In this document: one piece after another, positions 34,822 to 44,201 of the stretch
Layout of the letters: every line of letters begins with the position of its first letter
Numbering within the stretch: the stretch's first letter is position 1
DNA from: Paragemmobacter amnigenus
GTDB lineage: Bacteria; Pseudomonadota; Alphaproteobacteria; Rhodobacterales; Rhodobacteraceae
DNA: 64,000 nucleotides
NCBI RefSeq assembly: GCF_009908265.2
Contig: NZ_JAAATX020000010.1
Coordinates: 1 to 64,000 of the forward strand
Direction of reading: 5' to 3'
The notes under the pieces: generated by a model
The model's database searches: none
The model's input: the letters and a program-made list of their open reading frames with translations, nothing else
What the model was told of the DNA's origin: nothing
Made by a program: the position numbers and the translations under genes

Positions 34822-36177
34822 ATGACCCATGAATCGCAACTCATGCGCCTCGGTCTTTTTGACGCGCGGGTGCCCCGATATACCAGCTATCCCACCGCAC
34901 CCCACTTTGCCGGTGGCGTGGGTCCGCAACAGTTTTCCGAATGGATTCAGTCGGTTCAACCCGGCTCGGCCATCTCGCTCTACCTGCATGTCCCCTTCTG
35001 CCGAAGGCTGTGCTGGTTTTGCGCCTGCCGCACGCAGGGCACCTCCTCGGACGAACCCGTCCGCGCCTATGCCGCCACGCTCAAGGCCGAAATCGCGCTG
35101 CTGAAACGCCATCTGGCGCCGGGCGTGACGCTCTCGCGGCTGCACTGGGGCGGCGGCACGCCGACGCTCCTGCCGCCCGACATGATGCGCGCGCTGGCCG
35201 ATTCGATCTTTGACGTCGTCCCCTTGGGCAAAGGCGCCGAATTCTCGGTCGAGATCGACCCGAACGAGGTGGACGAAGACCGCCTCGACGCGCTGGCCGC
35301 CGCGGGCATGAACCGCGCCTCGATCGGGGTGCAGGATTTCGACCCCGAGATCCAGAAAACCATAGGCCGCGAACAGGGTTACGAGCTGACCAAGCGCGTC
35401 GCCGACATGATCCGCGACCGCGGCGTGGCCAGCCTGAATGCCGATATCCTCTATGGCCTGCCGCACCAGACCCGCGCACGGATCGCGGATTCGGTCCAGA
35501 AACTCCTGACCCTCTCGCCCGACCGCGTGGCGCTTTACGGCTATGCCCATGTCCCGTGGATGAGCCGCCGCCAGCAGATGATCCCCTCGGACGCCATGCC
35601 CACGCCGGAAGAGCGCCTGCGCCTTTTCGAAACCGCGCGGCAGCTTTTCACATGGGACGGCTATCAGGAAATCGGCATCGACCATTTCGCCCGCCCCGAG
35701 GACGGCATGGCCATCGCCGCCCGCAACGGCACGCTGCACCGCAATTTCCAAGGCTATACCGACGACACCGCCCCTGTCCTGATCGGGCTTGGCGCCTCGT
35801 CCATCAGCCGCTTCCCGCAGGGCTATGCACAGAATGCCGCAGGCACCTCGGACCACACCAAGGCCATCCGCGACGGCCATTTCTCCACCCATCGCGGCCA
35901 TGTCTTTGCGAACGAGGACCTTTTGCGCGCCCGCATCATCGAGGCGCTGATGTGCGACTTCCGCGTCAACAGGGCCGAGCTCCTGCGCGACCACGCCGTC
36001 AGTCCCGAGCGGCTGGACGAGCTGTTCCGCAACGCGGCCTCGGCCTTTGACGGCTGGGTGCAGATCGACGCCGAGGGGTTCTCGATCCCCGTCAAGGCGC
36101 GCCCGCTGACCCGCATGATCGCCCGCGCCTTCGACGCCTATGACCAGTCCAAGGCGCAGCATTCCGCCGCGATCTGA
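34822..36177 (+). CDS. hemN: Oxygen-independent coproporphyrinogen III oxidase
   Basis: Radical-SAM enzyme that converts coproporphyrinogen III to protoporphyrinogen IX without oxygen in haem synthesis. It has 451 residues. The cluster motif is C-x3-C-x2-C at Cys60, Cys64 and Cys67 (FCRRLCWFC), after PRYTSYPTAPHF. Also seen: LHWGGGTPTLL, NRASIGVQDFDPEIQKTIGR and GLGASSISRFPQGYAQN. The 451-residue length and the 'PRYTSYPTAPHF' start mark a true HemN rather than HemW. No ribosome site precedes the ATG. Confidence 0.94.
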   Translation: MTHESQLMRLGLFDARVPRYTSYPTAPHFAGGVGPQQFSEWIQSVQPGSAISLYLHVPFCRRLCWFCACRTQGTSSDEPVRAYAATLKAEIALLKRHLAPGVTLSRLHWGGGTPTLLPPDMMRALADSIFDVVPLGKGAEFSVEIDPNEVDEDRLDALAAAGMNRASIGVQDFDPEIQKTIGREQGYELTKRVADMIRDRGVASLNADILYGLPHQTRARIADSVQKLLTLSPDRVALYGYAHVPWMSRRQQMIPSDAMPTPEERLRLFETARQLFTWDGYQEIGIDHFARPEDGMAIAARNGTLHRNFQGYTDDTAPVLIGLGASSISRFPQGYAQNAAGTSDHTKAIRDGHFSTHRGHVFANEDLLRARIIEALMCDFRVNRAELLRDHAVSPERLDELFRNAASAFDGWVQIDAEGFSIPVKARPLTRMIARAFDAYDQSKAQHSAAI

Positions 36178-36186
36178 CCGCCTCCT

Positions 36187-36220
36187 CCCGTAGGATGGGC
36201 CATATTGCCCATCTTACGGG
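36187..36220. repeat. GTAGG-type hairpin between hemN and the glycosyltransferase gene
   Basis: A 14-bp stem (arms 36187-36200 and 36207-36220, one G-T pair) with loop CATATT. It probably ends transcription of both convergent genes. The minus-strand TAA inside it is the glycosyltransferase stop codon. Same family as 33589-33616. Confidence 0.75.
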
Positions 36221-37437
36221 GCGAAGCTTTCCACGAACTCCACCATCCGCGGCAGGCAGACCGATTTCAGGTCATAGCGCTCCAGCACCGTCTGCCGCGC
36301 CGCCGCGCGCAGGGGCATGAACCGCTCCGGCTCTGCCAGCGCTTCGATGATCGTCTTGGACCATGCCGGAATGTCGAAGAAATCCACCAAGAGCCCGTTA
36401 TCGCCATGCCGGATGACCTCGCGCACCGGCGCGGTGTCGGACCCGATGACCAGCGCACCCGCCGACATCGCCTCGACCATCGACCAGCTCAGAACGAAGG
36501 GATAGGTCAGATAGGCATGGGCGCGGCTGACCTGCATCAGCTTCGTAAAGACCGGATAGGGCACCCGCCCGGGGAAATGCACGCGGCTCAGGTCAAGCCG
36601 GTCCTTCACCTCGTCCAGATAGATGTCCTTCCACTTGCGCCCGTCCTTGGGCGCGGGGCCATAGCTGACCTCGTCCCCGCCCACCAGCACGACCTGCGCC
36701 TTTGGCCGCGCGGCCATGATCGCGGGCAGCGCGCGGATGAAGCTGTGATAGCCGCGATAGGGTTCCAGATTGCGGTTCACGAAGGTCAGAACCTCGTCCC
36801 CCGCGCGCAGCAGGGGGCCGCCGGGAAGCTGCACTTCGGCCGCTGGGTCGGGAGCCATGGCGGCGGTATCCACCCCGTCGAAGATCACCCGCAGCATCTG
36901 GCGCAGCGCGGGCGGATAGGTGCTGGCCTGCCACTCGGTGGGCGACACGCCCGCATCGGCATGCAGCAGCGACTGGCCAAGATGGGTCGTGCGGCCCTGC
37001 GCGATCACGATCTGGTCAAAGCCCGCCTCGCCCGCCTCTGGGTCGAAACCCACATCGGCACCGCGCCCACGATAGTAGAATTCGGCATAGACGATCAACT
37101 TCGCCTCGGGCCAGACCTCCTTCAGGAAAAGCGTCTCGCCCCAGCCGGAATGGCCGAAGATCACGTCGGGCACATAGCCCGTCTCGCGCCGCAACCGCAG
37201 ACAGGCCCGCGCCACGGTGACGCCTCGGTCGCTCTGCTGGGTGTAGTTGCGGCCCAGACGGCAGGCATTGGGATCGACGGGTGGCGCCTCGTGGCGATAG
37301 CGCAGCGTCTCGACCGGCGAGGTCCGCTTGTTGACAAGATCGGTCAGCGCGCGCACCTCGTGCCCGCGCCGCATCAACTCGGGCGCAAGGTGCAGGAACT
37401 GGCCGGGGAAGTTCTGGTGGACAAGAAGGATCTTCAC
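36214..37437 (-). CDS. Family 4-type glycosyltransferase coupled to the yej operon
   Basis: GT-B fold glycosyltransferase, 407 residues. The N-terminus [21 protein letters not shown] and GYVPDVIFGHSGWGETLFLK, then the donor-binding C-half with FVNRNLEPYRGYHSFIRALP and VLSWSMVEAMSAGALVIGSD, resemble GT4-type enzymes. Acceptor unknown. It overlaps the yejF stop by 4 nt (ATGA), so it is translated with the transporter genes. Its stop codon is donated by a hairpin repeat. Confidence 0.88.
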   Translation of the reverse strand: MKILLVHQNFPGQFLHLAPELMRRGHEVRALTDLVNKRTSPVETLRYRHEAPPVDPNACRLGRNYTQQSDRGVTVARACLRLRRETGYVPDVIFGHSGWGETLFLKEVWPEAKLIVYAEFYYRGRGADVGFDPEAGEAGFDQIVIAQGRTTHLGQSLLHADAGVSPTEWQASTYPPALRQMLRVIFDGVDTAAMAPDPAAEVQLPGGPLLRAGDEVLTFVNRNLEPYRGYHSFIRALPAIMAARPKAQVVLVGGDEVSYGPAPKDGRKWKDIYLDEVKDRLDLSRVHFPGRVPYPVFTKLMQVSRAHAYLTYPFVLSWSMVEAMSAGALVIGSDTAPVREVIRHGDNGLLVDFFDIPAWSKTIIEALAEPERFMPLRAAARQTVLERYDLKSVCLPRMVEFVESFAP

Positions 37438-39029
37438 CCTTCGACCCCCGCAAAGGCCGCCGCCATCAGCGACTTTGTATAGTCGCTCTGCGGGGCTCCG
37501 AAGACCGCCGCGCTGTCACCGCTTTCCACCACATCACCCGATTTCATCACCATTACCCTGTGCGACAACGCCTTCACCACGCGCAGGTCGTGGCTGATGA
37601 AAATGTAGGCCAGCCCCCACTTCCTTTGCAACGACCGCAGCAATTCGACGATCTGCACCTGCACCGTCATGTCCAGTGCGCTGGTGGGTTCGTCCAGCAC
37701 CACCAGCTTGGGCCGCAGGATCATCGCCCGCGCAATCGCGATGCGTTGCCGCTGCCCGCCCGAGAATTCGTGCGGATAGCGGCCCATCCAGTCCGGGTCC
37801 AACCCCACCTCGGCCATGATGTCGGCCACCATGGCGCGGCGGTCGCGCCCCGGCTCCACCCCGTGCACGCCCAACCCTTCGGCAATCACCTGCTCGGCCG
37901 TCATGCGCGGCGACAGGCTGCCATAGGGATCCTGGAACACGACCTGCATGTCCCGCCGCAACGCGCGCAACCCGCCGCCCTGCACGCCCTTCAGGTCGCG
38001 CCCCATGAACACCACGGGCCCCTCGGACGGGATCAGCCGCAGGATGGCCAGCGCCAGCGTCGTCTTGCCCGACCCGCTTTCGCCCACGATCCCCAGCGTC
38101 TCGCCCGCGCGCACGGACAGGGTGGCGTCGTTGACCGCCTTCACATGGCCCACGGTCCGGCGCAGCAGCCCGCGCTGGATCGGAAACCACACGCGCAGGT
38201 TTTCCGTCCGCACCACCTCGGGCGCGTCCGCCGCCACCGGTTCGGGCATCCCCTTCGGCTCTGCCGCCAGCAGCTTCTGCGTATAGGGATGCTTCGGCGC
38301 GGCGAAGATGTCGGCCGCCCTGCCCTGCTCCACGATCTCGCCGCCCTGCATGACGCAGACGCGGTCCGCGATGCGCCGCACGATGCCAAGGTCATGCGTG
38401 ATGAACAGAAGGCTCAGCCCCTCGCGCTCTTTCAACTCGGCCAGCAGGTCAAGGATCTGCGCCTGTATCGTCACGTCCAGCGCCGTCGTCGGTTCATCCG
38501 CGATCAGCAGCTCCGGCCCGTTGGCCAGCGCCATCGCGATCATCACCCGCTGCCGCTGCCCGCCGGACAACTGGTGCGGATAGGCGCCCAGACGGCTTTC
38601 CGCATCCGCGATCCCGACCTTGCCCAGCAGTTCCACGATCCGCGCCCGTGCCGCATCCCCCGACAGCCCCTGATGCAGCGCGAGGCTCTCGCCCAACTGC
38701 CGTTCGATCGTGTGCAGGGGGTTCAGACTCGTCATCGGTTCCTGAAAGATGAAGCTGATGTCATTGCCGCGCACCCGCCGCAACTCGGCCTCTGCCGCCC
38801 CCACCATCTCGCGTCCCAGATAGCGGATCGACCCGCCCACCTCGGCCGCGTCGGGCAGCAGCGACACGGTGGACAGCGCCGTGACGGACTTCCCCGACCC
38901 GCTCTCGCCCACCAGCGCGACCGTCTCGCCCTTGCCGACTGTGAAACTGACGCCACGCACGGCCTCGATCACCCGCCCGTCCTGACGGAACCGCACCGAC
39001 AGACCCTGAACCTCCAGCACCGTGTTCAT
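37434..39029 (-). CDS. yejF: Peptide ABC transporter dual ATP-binding protein YejF
   Basis: Tandem ATPase of the YejABEF oligopeptide importer. It has 531 residues from the ATG at 39029, which overlaps the yejE stop by 4 nt. Two ABC cassettes are present: Walker [13 protein letters not shown] and [12 protein letters not shown]; signatures [15 protein letters not shown] and [15 protein letters not shown]; Walker [15 protein letters not shown] and [14 protein letters not shown]. Both look competent. Confidence 0.95.
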   Translation of the reverse strand: MNTVLEVQGLSVRFRQDGRVIEAVRGVSFTVGKGETVALVGESGSGKSVTALSTVSLLPDAAEVGGSIRYLGREMVGAAEAELRRVRGNDISFIFQEPMTSLNPLHTIERQLGESLALHQGLSGDAARARIVELLGKVGIADAESRLGAYPHQLSGGQRQRVMIAMALANGPELLIADEPTTALDVTIQAQILDLLAELKEREGLSLLFITHDLGIVRRIADRVCVMQGGEIVEQGRAADIFAAPKHPYTQKLLAAEPKGMPEPVAADAPEVVRTENLRVWFPIQRGLLRRTVGHVKAVNDATLSVRAGETLGIVGESGSGKTTLALAILRLIPSEGPVVFMGRDLKGVQGGGLRALRRDMQVVFQDPYGSLSPRMTAEQVIAEGLGVHGVEPGRDRRAMVADIMAEVGLDPDWMGRYPHEFSGGQRQRIAIARAMILRPKLVVLDEPTSALDMTVQVQIVELLRSLQRKWGLAYIFISHDLRVVKALSHRVMVMKSGDVVESGDSAAVFGAPQSDYTKSLMAAAFAGVEG

Positions 39030-40141
39030 CGGAACGTCTTTCTGGGATCGAAGGCATCCCGCACGCCCTCGAACACGAAGACCAGCAGCGACAGCATGAT
39101 GGCAAAGGTGAAAAACGCGGTGAAGCCCAGCCACGGCGCCTGCAGGTTCTGCTTGGCCTGCTGCGTCAATTCACCCAGCGAAGGCGCCGAAGACGGTAGG
39201 CCGAAGCCAAGGAAATCCAGCGTCGCAAGGCTGCCGATGGTGCCCGTGATGATGAACGGCAGCATGGTAAGCGTCGCCACCATCGCATTGGGCAGCACAT
39301 GGCGGAACATGATCACCGCATCCGAAACGCCCAGCGCCTTCGCCGCGCGCACATATTCGAAATTCCGCGCCCGCAGGAATTCCGCCCGCACCACCCCCAC
39401 CAGCGCCGTCCAGCCGAACAGCACCATCAACCCGACCAGCAGCCAGAAATCCATGGTGAAGATCGCCGCCACGATGATGATGACGTAAAGGCTGGGCGTT
39501 GAACCCCACAGCTCGATCACCCGCTGGAAGATCAGGTCCGTAAGCCCGCCGAAATACCCCTGCACCGCCCCCGCCGCGATGCCCACGACCGACGTGATCA
39601 CCGTCACGATCAGCGCGAAACTCACCGACAGCCGGAAGCCATAGATCACCCGCGCCAGCACATCCCGCGCCGTGTCATCCGTGCCCAGCCAGTGCTTTCC
39701 GTCCGGTGCCGACGGCGCCGGTCCCGCCAGATCGTTGATCGTGTTGTAGCTATAGGGGATGGGCGGCCAGACGATCCAGCCCTCCACGAACTCCGGATCG
39801 GCGACGGCGCGGCTGCCCTCCTCGACCTGCGCGATCACCCCTTCGGGATCGTCCCAGCAATCAAGGCTGCCGCCCGACCGGATCAGGCATTTCACCTCGA
39901 TATCGGTATATTTCGCCTCGGTCCGGAAATCCCCGCCAAAGGTCGTCTCGGGATAGAACTTCAGAAAGGGCGTATGCCACTCGCCACGGTAACTCACCAA
40001 CAACGGCCGGTCATTCGCGATCACCTCGGCAAAGAGCGAGATGCCGTAAAGAATCGCAAACAGCCACAGCGCCCAATAGGCCCGCCGGTTGGCCTTGAAA
40101 TTGCGCCAGCGGCGCTGGTTCAGGGGCGACAGCGCCATCAC
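39026..40141 (-). CDS. yejE: Peptide ABC transporter permease YejE
   Basis: Inner-membrane permease of the YejABEF system. It has 371 residues from the GTG at 40141; the ATG three nt further in is equally plausible. The family marker [19 protein letters not shown] is at the N-terminus. A long periplasmic insertion comes next, then the core helices and the EAA-like loop [20 protein letters not shown]. It overlaps yejB by 4 nt (GTGA). Yej systems import peptides including microcin C in enterics. Confidence 0.95.
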   Translation of the reverse strand: MMALSPLNQRRWRNFKANRRAYWALWLFAILYGISLFAEVIANDRPLLVSYRGEWHTPFLKFYPETTFGGDFRTEAKYTDIEVKCLIRSGGSLDCWDDPEGVIAQVEEGSRAVADPEFVEGWIVWPPIPYSYNTINDLAGPAPSAPDGKHWLGTDDTARDVLARVIYGFRLSVSFALIVTVITSVVGIAAGAVQGYFGGLTDLIFQRVIELWGSTPSLYVIIIVAAIFTMDFWLLVGLMVLFGWTALVGVVRAEFLRARNFEYVRAAKALGVSDAVIMFRHVLPNAMVATLTMLPFIITGTIGSLATLDFLGFGLPSSAPSLGELTQQAKQNLQAPWLGFTAFFTFAIMLSLLVFVFEGVRDAFDPRKTFR

Positions 40142-41283
40142 GTCCGCCTCGTGCCGAAGTCGATGCGCGGGTCGATCCAGACATACATCAGGTCCGAAAT
40201 GATCCCCATCACCAGCCCGATCAGGCCAAAGAAGAACAGCGTCCCGAAGATCACCGGATAATCCCGCTCAACCGCCGCGCGGAACCCCAACTGCCCCAAC
40301 CCGTCCAGCGAGAAGATCGTCTCGATGATCAGGCTGCCGCCGAAGAAGACCGACACGAAGAGCGCCGGAAAGCCCGCGATCACGATCAGCATCGCATTGC
40401 GGAACACATGTCCATAGAGCACCCGCCCCTCGCTCAACCCCTTGGCGCGCGCGGTCATCACGTATTGCTTCTTGATCTCGTCCAGAAAGCTGTTCTTGGT
40501 CAGCAGGGTAAGCGTGGCAAAGCTGGAAATCGTGCTCGCCACGACCGGCAGCGTGATGTGCCACAGGTAATCCACCGCCTTGCCCCACCACGACAACTGC
40601 TCCCACCCGTCGCTGGTCAGGCCCCGCAGCGGAAACAGCTTCCAATAGGACCCGCCCGCGAACAGCACCAGCAGCAGGATCGCGAACAGGAAACCGGGGA
40701 TCGCATAGCCCACGATGATCGCCCCGCTCGTCCATGTGTCAAAGGGCGTGCCGTCCCGAACCGCTTTGCGGATGCCCAGCGGGATCGAGATCAGATAGGC
40801 GATCAGCGTGGACCACAGACCCAGCGTGATGGACACCGGCATCTTCTCCAGCACCAGATCGACCACGTCGATGGACCGGAAATAGCTCTGCCCGAAGTCA
40901 AAGCGCAGATAGTTGCCCATCATGATCAGGAACCGCTCCGTCGCGGGGATCAGCTCCTTCTGGCATTCCGGCGCCGTCACCGACGGCTCGCCCGTGAACC
41001 CCTCGTCACAGACGATGCGGGCGAATCCGAACTGCACCTCGAGTGCCGCCAGAAACTCCGGCGGCAAACCCCGCGCACCGATATAGCCGTCATCCTGCTG
41101 CTCGGCCCCCGCATCCCCGCCACCCGACACCGCCTCGAGCGAGTCGCCCTCGCCCTCCAGCCGCGCGGCGACCTGTTCGATGGGACCACCCGGAACCATC
41201 TGGGTCAACGAAAAATTGATCAGCATGATCCCGAACAGGGTCGGGATGATCAGCAAGAGCCGCCGCAGGATATAGGCGCCCAT
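40138..41283 (-). CDS. yejB: Peptide ABC transporter permease YejB
   Basis: Second permease of YejABEF, 381 residues. It begins [20 protein letters not shown], typical of DppB/OppB-type permeases, and carries a family insertion of about 60 residues after the first helix. The EAA loop is [20 protein letters not shown]. The C-terminus ends [14 protein letters not shown]. It starts 15 nt after yejA. Confidence 0.95.
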   Translation of the reverse strand: MGAYILRRLLLIIPTLFGIMLINFSLTQMVPGGPIEQVAARLEGEGDSLEAVSGGGDAGAEQQDDGYIGARGLPPEFLAALEVQFGFARIVCDEGFTGEPSVTAPECQKELIPATERFLIMMGNYLRFDFGQSYFRSIDVVDLVLEKMPVSITLGLWSTLIAYLISIPLGIRKAVRDGTPFDTWTSGAIIVGYAIPGFLFAILLLVLFAGGSYWKLFPLRGLTSDGWEQLSWWGKAVDYLWHITLPVVASTISSFATLTLLTKNSFLDEIKKQYVMTARAKGLSEGRVLYGHVFRNAMLIVIAGFPALFVSVFFGGSLIIETIFSLDGLGQLGFRAAVERDYPVIFGTLFFFGLIGLVMGIISDLMYVWIDPRIDFGTRRT

Positions 41284-41298
41284 CCGCGCGTACCGCCT

Positions 41299-43215
41299 TT
41301 ACTTCAGCGCGCCGGAAGCTTTGAGCGCCTCGGCCTTTTCGGCGTTCATCCACCAGAAATCAAGCTCGCCCAGCGCATAGGGCGGCAGGTTCTCGGGATG
41401 CTCGTACATGTCGTAATAGGCGATGGTGTGGGTGGACTTGTACCACTGCGGCACCCAGAACCGCTCCGCCCGCAACGCACGATCCAGCGCCTTGGTCGCG
41501 ACCCGCAGCTTGTCGTTGGAATCGGCCGCCATCACCACATCGATCAGCCGGTCAACCGCAGACGATTTCAGCCCCATCAGGTTGAAAGCCGACACATCCG
41601 CCGTCTCGGACCCGTAATACTGCTTCAACTCCGACCCCGAGATGTAATCCGACCGCGCATTGCCGGTGATGATGTCGAAATCATACTGCGGCGGGCGCGT
41701 CCGCGCCTCCATCTGCGCGTCGTCGACGGATGTCATCTTGGCATCCACCCCGATCGCCTTCAGGTTCTCGATGAACGGGTTGAAGACGCGGTCGAAGGTG
41801 GGGCTGTCGTTCAGGAATTCGACCACCAGCACCTCGCCCGCGGCATTCCGGCGGATGCCGTCATCGCCCACGGCCCAGCCCGCCTCGTCCAGCAGGGCGG
41901 ATGCCTTCCGCACATTGCCGCGGTCCAGCTGCCGCTCGCCCGATGTCGGCGCCATCACCGCCTCATCCGTCAGGATTGTGGCGGGCAGCAGCCCCTCGTC
42001 GACCAGCGGCTGCAGGATCGCCACCTCTTCCGGCGTGGGCGCGCCCGTCGCGGCCAGTTCGGTGTTTTCCCAGACCGAATGGATGCGGTCGTAAAGCCCG
42101 TAGAACAGCGTGGCATTCGACCATTCGAAGTTGAACATCAACCCGATCGCCTCGCGCACCTTGGGGTCCTGGAACTTTTCCCGCCGCAGGTTGAACAGGA
42201 AGGCCTGCCCCGATGCCTTGGCCCCCGAGGGAAGCTCCACCTTCTGCACGCTGCCATCCGCCACGGCGGGGAAGTCATACCCCGTCGCCCATGTGATCGA
42301 CGACGCCTCGTTGCGGAACGTGTAGTTGCCCGCCTTGAACCCTTCGAAGGCGGCCTGATAGTCGCCGTAATATTCCACGCGGATACTGTCGAAATTGCCC
42401 CGCCCGCGGTTGATGGGCAGGTCATTGCCCCAGTAATCGGGGTTGCGCTTCCAGACGATGTTCTTACCCGTATCCATCCGGTCCAGCACATACTGCCCCG
42501 ACCCGAGGAAGGGCGTCAGGCTGCTTTCCTCCAGATCCAGCTTGTTCGCCTCGTAATGCGCCTTGGACAGGATCGGCAGGCCGCCCACCGATGCGGGCAG
42601 GTCGCGCTTGGGCACGTCGGGCTTGAAGGTGAACTTGACCTTGTGGGGGTCCAGCACCTCCACCCCTTCGACCTGCTGGCCGAAGACGGTGCGGAAATCG
42701 GTCAGCCCCTTGGTCAGGAACAGGTTGAAGGAAAAGGCCACATCTTCCGCCGTCAGCGGCGTGCCGTCGGCGAAGGTCACCTCGGGCCGCAGGTTGAAGA
42801 TCACCCATGACCGGTCGGCGGGATATTCCATCGTGGTGCAGAGCAGGCAGTAACTCGTGCCGATCTCGTCCGACGTGCTTGTCAGGATGGATTCATAAGG
42901 GGCCGAGGACAGCGCCGCCGCCCGCCCCTTGACCGAATAGGGGTTGAGCGAATCGAACCCGCCCGAAGCCCAGATCGAAATCTCGCCGCCCTTGGGCGCG
43001 TCGGGGTTCACGTAATCCAGATGCGGGAAGTCGGCAGGATATTTCGGCGCGTCGCCAAAGGTGGTGATGGCATGGGACACGATCACGTCCTGCGCCTGCG
43101 CCGCCACGGCCCATCCCGCCAGCGCCAGCACGGCAAAGCCCGCGCCCAGCCAGCGCAGCGCCTGCCCGTCCCGCTTCACCGCAACTTCGGCCCGCGCGCC
43201 CTTCCGTCCCGCCAT
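41299..43215 (-). CDS. yejA: Peptide ABC transporter substrate-binding protein YejA
   Basis: Periplasmic family 5 solute-binding protein, 638 residues from the ATG at 43215, which follows GGGGAG; a TTG 15 nt upstream is less likely. The signal peptide runs to about residue 40 (GWAVAAQA-QD). Family blocks: SHAITTFGDAPKYPADFPHL, YESILTSTSDEIGTSY, AEDVAFSFNLFLTKG and VPQWYKSTHTIAYYD. First gene of yejA-B-E-F-glycosyltransferase. Confidence 0.94.
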   Translation of the reverse strand: MAGRKGARAEVAVKRDGQALRWLGAGFAVLALAGWAVAAQAQDVIVSHAITTFGDAPKYPADFPHLDYVNPDAPKGGEISIWASGGFDSLNPYSVKGRAAALSSAPYESILTSTSDEIGTSYCLLCTTMEYPADRSWVIFNLRPEVTFADGTPLTAEDVAFSFNLFLTKGLTDFRTVFGQQVEGVEVLDPHKVKFTFKPDVPKRDLPASVGGLPILSKAHYEANKLDLEESSLTPFLGSGQYVLDRMDTGKNIVWKRNPDYWGNDLPINRGRGNFDSIRVEYYGDYQAAFEGFKAGNYTFRNEASSITWATGYDFPAVADGSVQKVELPSGAKASGQAFLFNLRREKFQDPKVREAIGLMFNFEWSNATLFYGLYDRIHSVWENTELAATGAPTPEEVAILQPLVDEGLLPATILTDEAVMAPTSGERQLDRGNVRKASALLDEAGWAVGDDGIRRNAAGEVLVVEFLNDSPTFDRVFNPFIENLKAIGVDAKMTSVDDAQMEARTRPPQYDFDIITGNARSDYISGSELKQYYGSETADVSAFNLMGLKSSAVDRLIDVVMAADSNDKLRVATKALDRALRAERFWVPQWYKSTHTIAYYDMYEHPENLPPYALGELDFWWMNAEKAEALKASGALK

Positions 43216-43371
43216 ACCGCCACTCCCCAAACTACCGAGGCTTCATCGCCCCTTCTTTCCAGCAAGCTAGAACGCCCCCCCGCCCCCCACAAGTTGCGTT
43301 TGCGTGAAAGTGGCGCGATGGGGACGAAACTGCGGTTTGGGCACCACCTGTGCAACACAGGTGCAACGCGA

Positions 43372-43483
43372 GGGTGGCGGCCGCACCGCGGGGTGGCTGC
43401 ACGTATACGTGCGGCCGCCCCGAGGGGGCGGTGCGGCCGCCACCCGGGCCTTGTGGGCCCGGGTGAGGACCAACCGTTGCGCG
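43372..43483 (+). repeat. Intergenic double-hairpin element, copy 4
   Basis: An 18-bp perfect stem (arms 43372-43389 and 43428-43445) encloses GCACGTATACGTGC. A second perfect 10-bp stem CACCCGGGCC/GGCCCGGGTG (43441-43465, loop TTGTG) shares 5 nt with the first. The tail is GGACCAACCGTTGCGCG. Confidence 0.8.
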
Positions 43484-43495
43484 AAGCCTGCAACG

Positions 43496-43524
43496 AAAAA
43501 GGCCGCCCCCTTGCGGAAGCGGCC
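43496..43524 (-). terminator. Terminator of the cytochrome c gene
   Basis: Minus-strand stem GGCCGC/GCGGCC with a small inner hairpin, followed by TTTTT, 24 nt after the stop codon. Confidence 0.7.
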
Positions 43525-43547
43525 CCCGATCCGTGATCCGGCAGGAT

Positions 43548-44078
43548 TTACTGCACGGTCGCCAGATAGGCGATCAGGTTTGCACGGTCCTCGACCTTGG
43601 GCAGGCCCGCGAAGGACATCTTGGTCCCGGGCATGTAACCCTTGGGGTTTTCAAGGAAGCCGTTTAGGTTCTCGGGCGACCACACATCCGCCGTCAGCGC
43701 GGCCAGCGCCTCGGAATAGGCATAACCGGCCGAAGTGCCCTTGTTCTTGTTCACTATGCCGTTCAGGTGCGGACCGGTGGCGTCCGAACCGTCCAGCTTG
43801 TGGCAGGACTTGCACTTGGCAAAGACCTTCTCGCCCGCGGCCGCATCGGCGGCGGCAAAGACGGTGGCAAAGTCGGGGCCGGCCTCGGCGGTTTCGCCCG
43901 CGGCTTCCTCGGCGCCGGTGTCGATCGAATAGGCCTGCGCGATCTCTTCGCCCTCGCCATGGCCGGCGTCATGGCCGACGTGATAAAGCGATTCCGCACC
44001 CCATGCGGCAAACAGATAGACCAGCAGCGACCCGCAAACCGCACCCGTCACCTTGGTCATCGTCATCGTGTCGAACAT
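43548..44078 (-). CDS. Membrane-anchored cytochrome c (CycM/c552-like)
   Basis: Class I c-type cytochrome tethered by an uncleaved N-terminal helix (about 8-28). It has 176 residues from the start at 44078. An acidic Ala/Glu linker (40-70) carries the haem domain out from the membrane. Haem motif CKSCH at 89-93; GPHLNGIV and the axial Met154 in PGTKMSF follow. The layout matches cytochromes that shuttle electrons from bc1 to terminal oxidases in Rhodobacter and Paracoccus. It is divergent from pheA. Confidence 0.9.
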   Translation of the reverse strand: MFDTMTMTKVTGAVCGSLLVYLFAAWGAESLYHVGHDAGHGEGEEIAQAYSIDTGAEEAAGETAEAGPDFATVFAAADAAAGEKVFAKCKSCHKLDGSDATGPHLNGIVNKNKGTSAGYAYSEALAALTADVWSPENLNGFLENPKGYMPGTKMSFAGLPKVEDRANLIAYLATVQ

Positions 44079-44111
44079 GTCGCGCCTTCCCTTGGCCGTC
44101 GTTTGGCGCGC

Positions 44112-44141
44112 TATGTATCCGCTTCCCCCACCCTCTTTCAA
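44112..44141 (-). promoter_or_regulatory. Promoter of the cytochrome c gene
   Basis: Minus strand -35 TTGAAA (5 of 6) and -10 TACATA with an 18-nt spacer, about 34 nt upstream of the ATG. Confidence 0.55.
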
Positions 44142-44201
44142 GGTGTACTAGCGCGACCAATCGCCCCTCTCACGGGGTTTTCCGCACGGAGCCAGCCCGA
44201 A

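Larger units (their letters stand above)
43216..43547. other. Spacer between cytochrome c gene and yejA
   Basis: 332 nt without a gene. From the cytochrome side it contains a terminator (43496-43524), then double-hairpin element copy 4 (43372-43483), then a 7-bp inverted repeat (CACCTGTGCAACACAGGTG, 43345-43363). The yejA promoter must lie in the last 130 nt but is not clear. Confidence 0.55.
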
